Shown here: piece by piece, positions 63,401 through 64,000 of the stretch
Layout: the number at the start of each line of letters is the position of its first letter
Position numbering within the stretch: position 1 is the first letter of the stretch
DNA from: Pseudo-nitzschia pungens
Taxonomy: Eukaryota; Bacillariophyta; Bacillariophyceae; Bacillariales; Bacillariaceae
Reading direction: 5' to 3'
DNA: 64,000 nt
Assembly (NCBI GenBank): GCA_037355855.1
Contig: CM074769.1
Coordinates: 1,736,001 to 1,800,000 of the forward strand
Notes under the pieces: model-generated
Database searches by the model: none
What the model was told of the DNA's origin: nothing
The model's input: the letters and a program-made list of their open reading frames with translations, nothing else
Position numbers and translations under genes: made by a program

Positions 63401-64000
63401 GAACACTCGGTAGCACAATTAATGCATCCATCAGTTGGACCCTGACACCATGTGTGGTCAGTTAAAGATGGTGTAGCAGTACTAATGGGACATCCAGTGT
63501 CCCTAAACATATTCATAGTATTTGCGGAAGAAGATACCTGCGATGGCCATGTGCCCAGGCATTGGTTGAAAGTTCCAGTATTCCAAGCAAAGTTTGCAAA
63601 TGTTTCAACTTTTTCTACGTTCCAGGAATCGATGGGTTGGTTGAACTTGGAATTCTGTGCCATGAAACCATTCATGTTTGTGACTTTTGAAGTGTCCCAT
63701 TGTCCAATTGGTTGGTTGAATTTTGTACCCCAGCAGAACATACACCACATATTTTCAAAATTCCCTGTGTTCCATGATCCAATGGGTTGGTCGAAAGCGC
63801 TAGCCTTACTAAACATAGCCGTAGTATCTGTAACACTTGATGTGTCCCAGCAATGCAGGGGCTCATTGAAGGATAACTGGGTTTCAAATGCTCTGTTCAT
63901 GTCTGTTACAGCTGAAGTATTCCAACAGTTCATAGGGACACCGCTGTATGGGCAGCTTGTGTTTGAAATGCAATTGGAAACAAGACTTCGAAAGTCAGAA
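54460..64000 (-). CDS. Giant DUF285/PS-stalk 'dumbbell' protein (5' end beyond the window)
   Basis: An uninterrupted minus frame of more than 3170 residues, still open at 64000, so the start and any signal peptide are missing. Order: two BspA/DUF285 modules (about 64000-63420 and 63420-62350), each with a Cys cap before M-N-C-W-N-T, repeats of the type F-N-Q-P-I-G-S-W-N-T-x-x-V-T-x-M, and an end cap F-N-Q-C-L-x-x-W...C-P...T-W-C-Q. Next is a stalk of about 2230 residues (62340-55625) made of PSxx tetrapeptides (P-S-N-V, P-S-M-V, P-S-M-K). A third DUF285 module (about 55620-54540) follows with the same caps, then a short basic tail. DUF285 repeats occur in microbial surface proteins and PSxx stalks are common in diatom secreted proteins. 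An extracellular adhesive or spacer role is an inference. Confidence 0.88.
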   Translation of the reverse strand, partial: SDFRSLVSNCISNTSCPYSGVPMNCWNTSAVTDMNRAFETQLSFNEPLHCWDTSSVTDTTAMFSKASAFDQPIGSWNTGNFENMWCMFCWGTKFNQPIGQWDTSKVTNMNGFMAQNSKFNQPIDSWNVEKVETFANFAWNTGTFNQCLGTWPSQVSSSANTMNMFRDTGCPISTATPSLTDHTWCQGPTDGCINCATECSSHGRPVIDVSGFDLHILIADCLSGTNCPGSNVPMNCWNTGAVTSMYKAFQYKYSFNEPLHCWDTSSVTSMHDAFHHAQAFNQPIGSWNTGNAVSLFSMFNNALVFNQPIGSWDTRKVSDMHRTFFGAKKFNQPIGSWNTEKVTDFHKTFYDARVFNQPIGSWNTGLVTDMSWMFERASAFNQPIGSWETSSVTSMKHMFIYASAFNQPIGSWNTGNVTNLWSFLHSASSFNQPIGSWNTAKVTAMHGAFASNHGFNQPIGSWNTGKVVDMAHMFSEASSFNQPIDNWDTSRVTTMHYMFRLASKFNQCLSSWPSKVLSDVTVTDMLLGTACPVPGTPSVSDYTWCQDSNDLCFDPSMAPSNVPSGFPTMTPSMKPSMKPSMKPSMKPSMKPSMVPSMKPSTKPSNIPSNVPSMEPSSFPSGIPSMVPSNVPSMVPSNVPSMVPSNLPSMVPSMVPSNLPSNVPSMVPSMVPSNLPSNVPSNVPSNVPSNVPSMLPSNVPSDVPSMVPSMVPSNLPSNVPSMVPSMDPSNVPSNVPSNIPSNVPSNVPSNVPSNVPSMIPSMVPSNVPSDVPSMVPSMKPSMKPSMKPSMKPSMKPSMKPSMVPSMKPSTKPSNVPSNVPSMEPSSFPSGIPSMVPSNVPSMVPSNVPSMVPSNLPSNVPSMVPSMVPSNLPSNVPSNVPSNVPSNVPSMLPSNVPSDVPSMVPSMKPSMVPSMKPSMVPSMKPSNVPSNVPSMEPSSFPSGIPSMVPSNVPSIVPSNVPSDVPSMVPSMVPSNLPSNVPSMVPSMDPSKLPSNVPSNVPSNVPSNVPSMIPSMVPSNAPSDVPSMVPSMKPSMKPSMKPSMKPSMKPSTKPSNVPSNVPSMEPSSFPSGIPSMVPSNVPSMVPSNVPSMVPSNLPSMVPSMVPSNLPSNVPSMVPSMVPSNLPSNVPSNVPSNVPSNVPSMLPSNVPSDVPSMVPSMKPSMVPSMKPSMVPSMKPSNVPSNVPSMEPSSFPSGIPSMVPSNVPSIVPSNVPSDVPSMVPSMVPSNLPSNVPSMVPSMDPSNVPSNVPSNLPSNVPSNVPSNVPSNVPSMIPSMIPSMVPSNVPSDVPSMVPSMKPSMKPSMKPSMKPSMVPSMKPSTKPSMKPSTIPSNVPSNVPSMEPSSFPSGIPSMVPSNVPSMVPSNVPSMVPSNLPSNVPSMVPSMVPSNLPSNVPSNVPSNVPSNVPSMLPSNVPSDVPSMVPSMVPSNLPSNVPSMVPSMDPSNVPSNVPSNIPSNVPSNVPSNVPSMIPSMVPSNVPSDVPSMVPSMKPSMKPSMKPSMKPSMVPSTKPSTKPSNVPSNVPSMEPSSFPSGIPSMVPSNVPSMVPSNVPSMVPSNLPSNVPSMVPSMVPSNLPSNVPSNVPSNVPSNVPSMLPSNVPSDVPSMVPSIKPSMVPSMKPSMVPSMKPSNVPSNVPSMEPSSFPSGIPSMVPSNVPSIVPSNVPSDVPSMVPSMVPSNLPSNVPSMVPSMVPSNLPSNVPSNVPSNVPSNVPSMLPSNVPSDVPSMVPSIKPSMVPSMKPSMVPSMKPSNVPSNVPSMEPSSFPSGIPSMVPSNVPSIVPSNVPSDVPSMVPSMVPSNLPSNVPSMVPSMDPSNVPSNVPSNVPSNVPSNVPSMIPSMVPSNVPSDVPSMVPSMKPSMKPSMKPSMKPSMKPSTKPSNVPSNVPSMEPSSFPSGIPSMVPSNVPSMVPSNVPSMVPSNLPSMVPSMVPSNLPSNVPSMVPSMVPSNLPSNVPSNVPSNVPSNVPSMLPSNVPSDVPSMVPSIKPSMVPSMKPSMVPSMKPSNVPSNVPSMEPSSFPSGIPSMVPSNVPSIVPSNVPSDVPSMVPSMVPSNLPSNVPSMVPSMDPSNVPSNVPSNIPSNVPSNVPSNVPSNVPSMIPSMVPSNVPSDVPSMVPSMKPSMKPSMKPSMKPSMKPSMKPSMKPSMKPSMKPSMKPSMKPSMKPSTKPSNIPSNVPSMEPSSFPSGIPSMVPSNVPSMVPSNVPSMVPSNLPSNVPSMVPSMVPSNLPSNAPSNVPSNVPSNVPSMLPSNVPSDVPSMVPSMKPSMVPSMKPSMVPSMKPTNVPSNVPSMEPSSFPSGIPSMVPSNVPSMVPSNVPSDVPSMVPSMVPSNLPSNVPSLVPSMDPSNVPSNVPSNLPSNVPSNVPSNVPSNVPSNVPSMIPSMVPSNVPSDVPSMVPSMKPSMKPSMKPSMKPSMVPSMKPSTKPSNVPSNVPSMEPSSFPSGIPSMVPSNVPSMVPSNVPSMVPSNLPSNVPSMVPSMDPSNVPSNVPSNIPSNVPSNVLSNVPSNVPSNVPSMIPSMVPSNVPSDVPSMVPSMKPSMKPSMKPSMKPSMVPSMKPSMVPSMKPSTKPSNVPSNVPSMEPSSFPSGIPSMVPSNVPSMVSSNVPSLVPSMVPSNLPSNVPSMVPSMVPSNLPSNLPSNVPSNVPSNVRNDFPSMVPSMVPSIKPSNVPSIKPSMKPSMKPSMKPSMKPSMKPSIKPSMKPSMKPSMKPSMKPSMKPSMKPSMKPSMKPSMKPSMKPSMKPSMKPSMKPSDSLSGIPSDVPSDALSGFPSDTPSYVPSTIPSNIPSFKPSMIPIMVPSMIPSYYCDAICGNSRPKITTSGASFRNQLKQCVNDLICPEDKPVKCWDVSGVTNMGYAFYGLNTFNEPLDCWDVSGTLGMSMMFSGASAFNQSINEWNVSKVRNMKGMFKNAHNFDHPLASWDVSSVTKMGQMFHKASKFNQNLNAWNVGRVQEMEAMFKDAFLFNQPLASWDVSSVTNMHHMFASGGKFNELPPFEYLFNQPLSAWDVSRVRNMDSMFRSANYFNQPLSNWTVSKVTKMTRMFEATSNFNQPLDAWDVSNVKTMVAMFRGCDNFNQILSSWNVTGVTRMTQMFASAVLFNQDLSVWNVGSVQWMPGMFWNAASFNQCLDTWATKTPADIKVARMFQGSSCPSAQNPNPSAGPWCQFECTSSGIGRNRQLKEDLGTEVHFP
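55625..62340 (-). repeat. 12-bp PSxx array with higher-order repeats
   Basis: A marker (GGAATACCAGAAGG, encoding S-F-P-S-G-I-P) occurs 15 times, at 56264, 56696, 57128, 57464, 57956, 58328, 58712, 59072, 59408, 59960, 60416, 60788, 61172, 61508 and 62132. All spacings (432, 432, 336, 492, 372, 384, 360, 336, 552, 456, 372, 384, 336, 624) are multiples of 12. Blocks of P-S-M-K (CTGGGCTTCAT units) vary in number between units. Confidence 0.93.

Overview
This window is nuclear DNA from a diatom, most likely a pennate one; the species cannot be fixed from sequence alone. The grounds are: spliceosomal introns with GT/AG ends; eukaryote-only genes (mago nashi, the UFM1 ligase UFL1, Pol III subunit RPC9); two proteins with presequences resembling the bipartite plastid-targeting signals of diatoms; very large surface-type proteins made of BspA/DUF285 repeats joined to Pro-Ser (PSxx) tetrapeptide stalks; and diatom-style Ty3/gypsy and Ty1/copia retroelements. 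Genes are single or few-exon, separated by 0.3-3 kb, and rich in low-complexity Asn, Ser, His and Asp tracts.

Layout. 0-2.3 kb: the 5' end of an LTR retroelement on the minus strand (gag plus an inferred LTR). 2.8-3.0 kb: a tRNA-Lys/tRNA-Gln pair. 4-20 kb: housekeeping genes, namely RPC9 (-), an RlmN/Cfr-type radical SAM rRNA methyltransferase (+), an unknown four-helix membrane protein (-), an unknown acidic low-complexity protein (+), mago nashi with a 22-nt microexon (-), and UFL1 (+). Two copies of a 225-bp foldback MITE lie at 9.6 and 16.0 kb. 20.1-23.0 kb: a frame-disrupted DUF285/PS-stalk gene.

23.3-40.5 kb is a retrotransposon nest. A Ty1/copia element (about 23.3-33.6 kb, containing a 500-N assembly gap) carries a complete Ty3/gypsy element inside its own 5' LTR. 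A second, nearly identical gypsy copy lies in opposite orientation at 34.8-40.5 kb. All three elements keep target-site duplications and near-identical LTRs, so the insertions are recent. 40.5-43.3 kb holds decayed minisatellites and a large GCA/GGA array.

43.3-54 kb: a plastid-type 2Fe-2S ferredoxin-domain gene interrupted by a frame change, a 1241-residue membrane-anchored AAA ATPase with one intron (-), a roughly 110-bp tandem array, and a short-chain dehydrogenase (+). 54.5-64 kb: one huge minus-strand gene, open at the right edge, encoding a 'dumbbell' protein with DUF285 modules at both ends of a stalk of more than 2200 residues.

The genes do not form an operon or an obvious pathway. 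The features most worth attention are the paired DUF285/PS-stalk genes and their nested DNA repeats, the MITE pair with mirrored changes in both arms, the palindrome at the gypsy primer site, and the recurring intergenic GTAACCTTAC/GTAAGGTTAC hairpins. I did not find a clear undescribed enzymatic or defence system.
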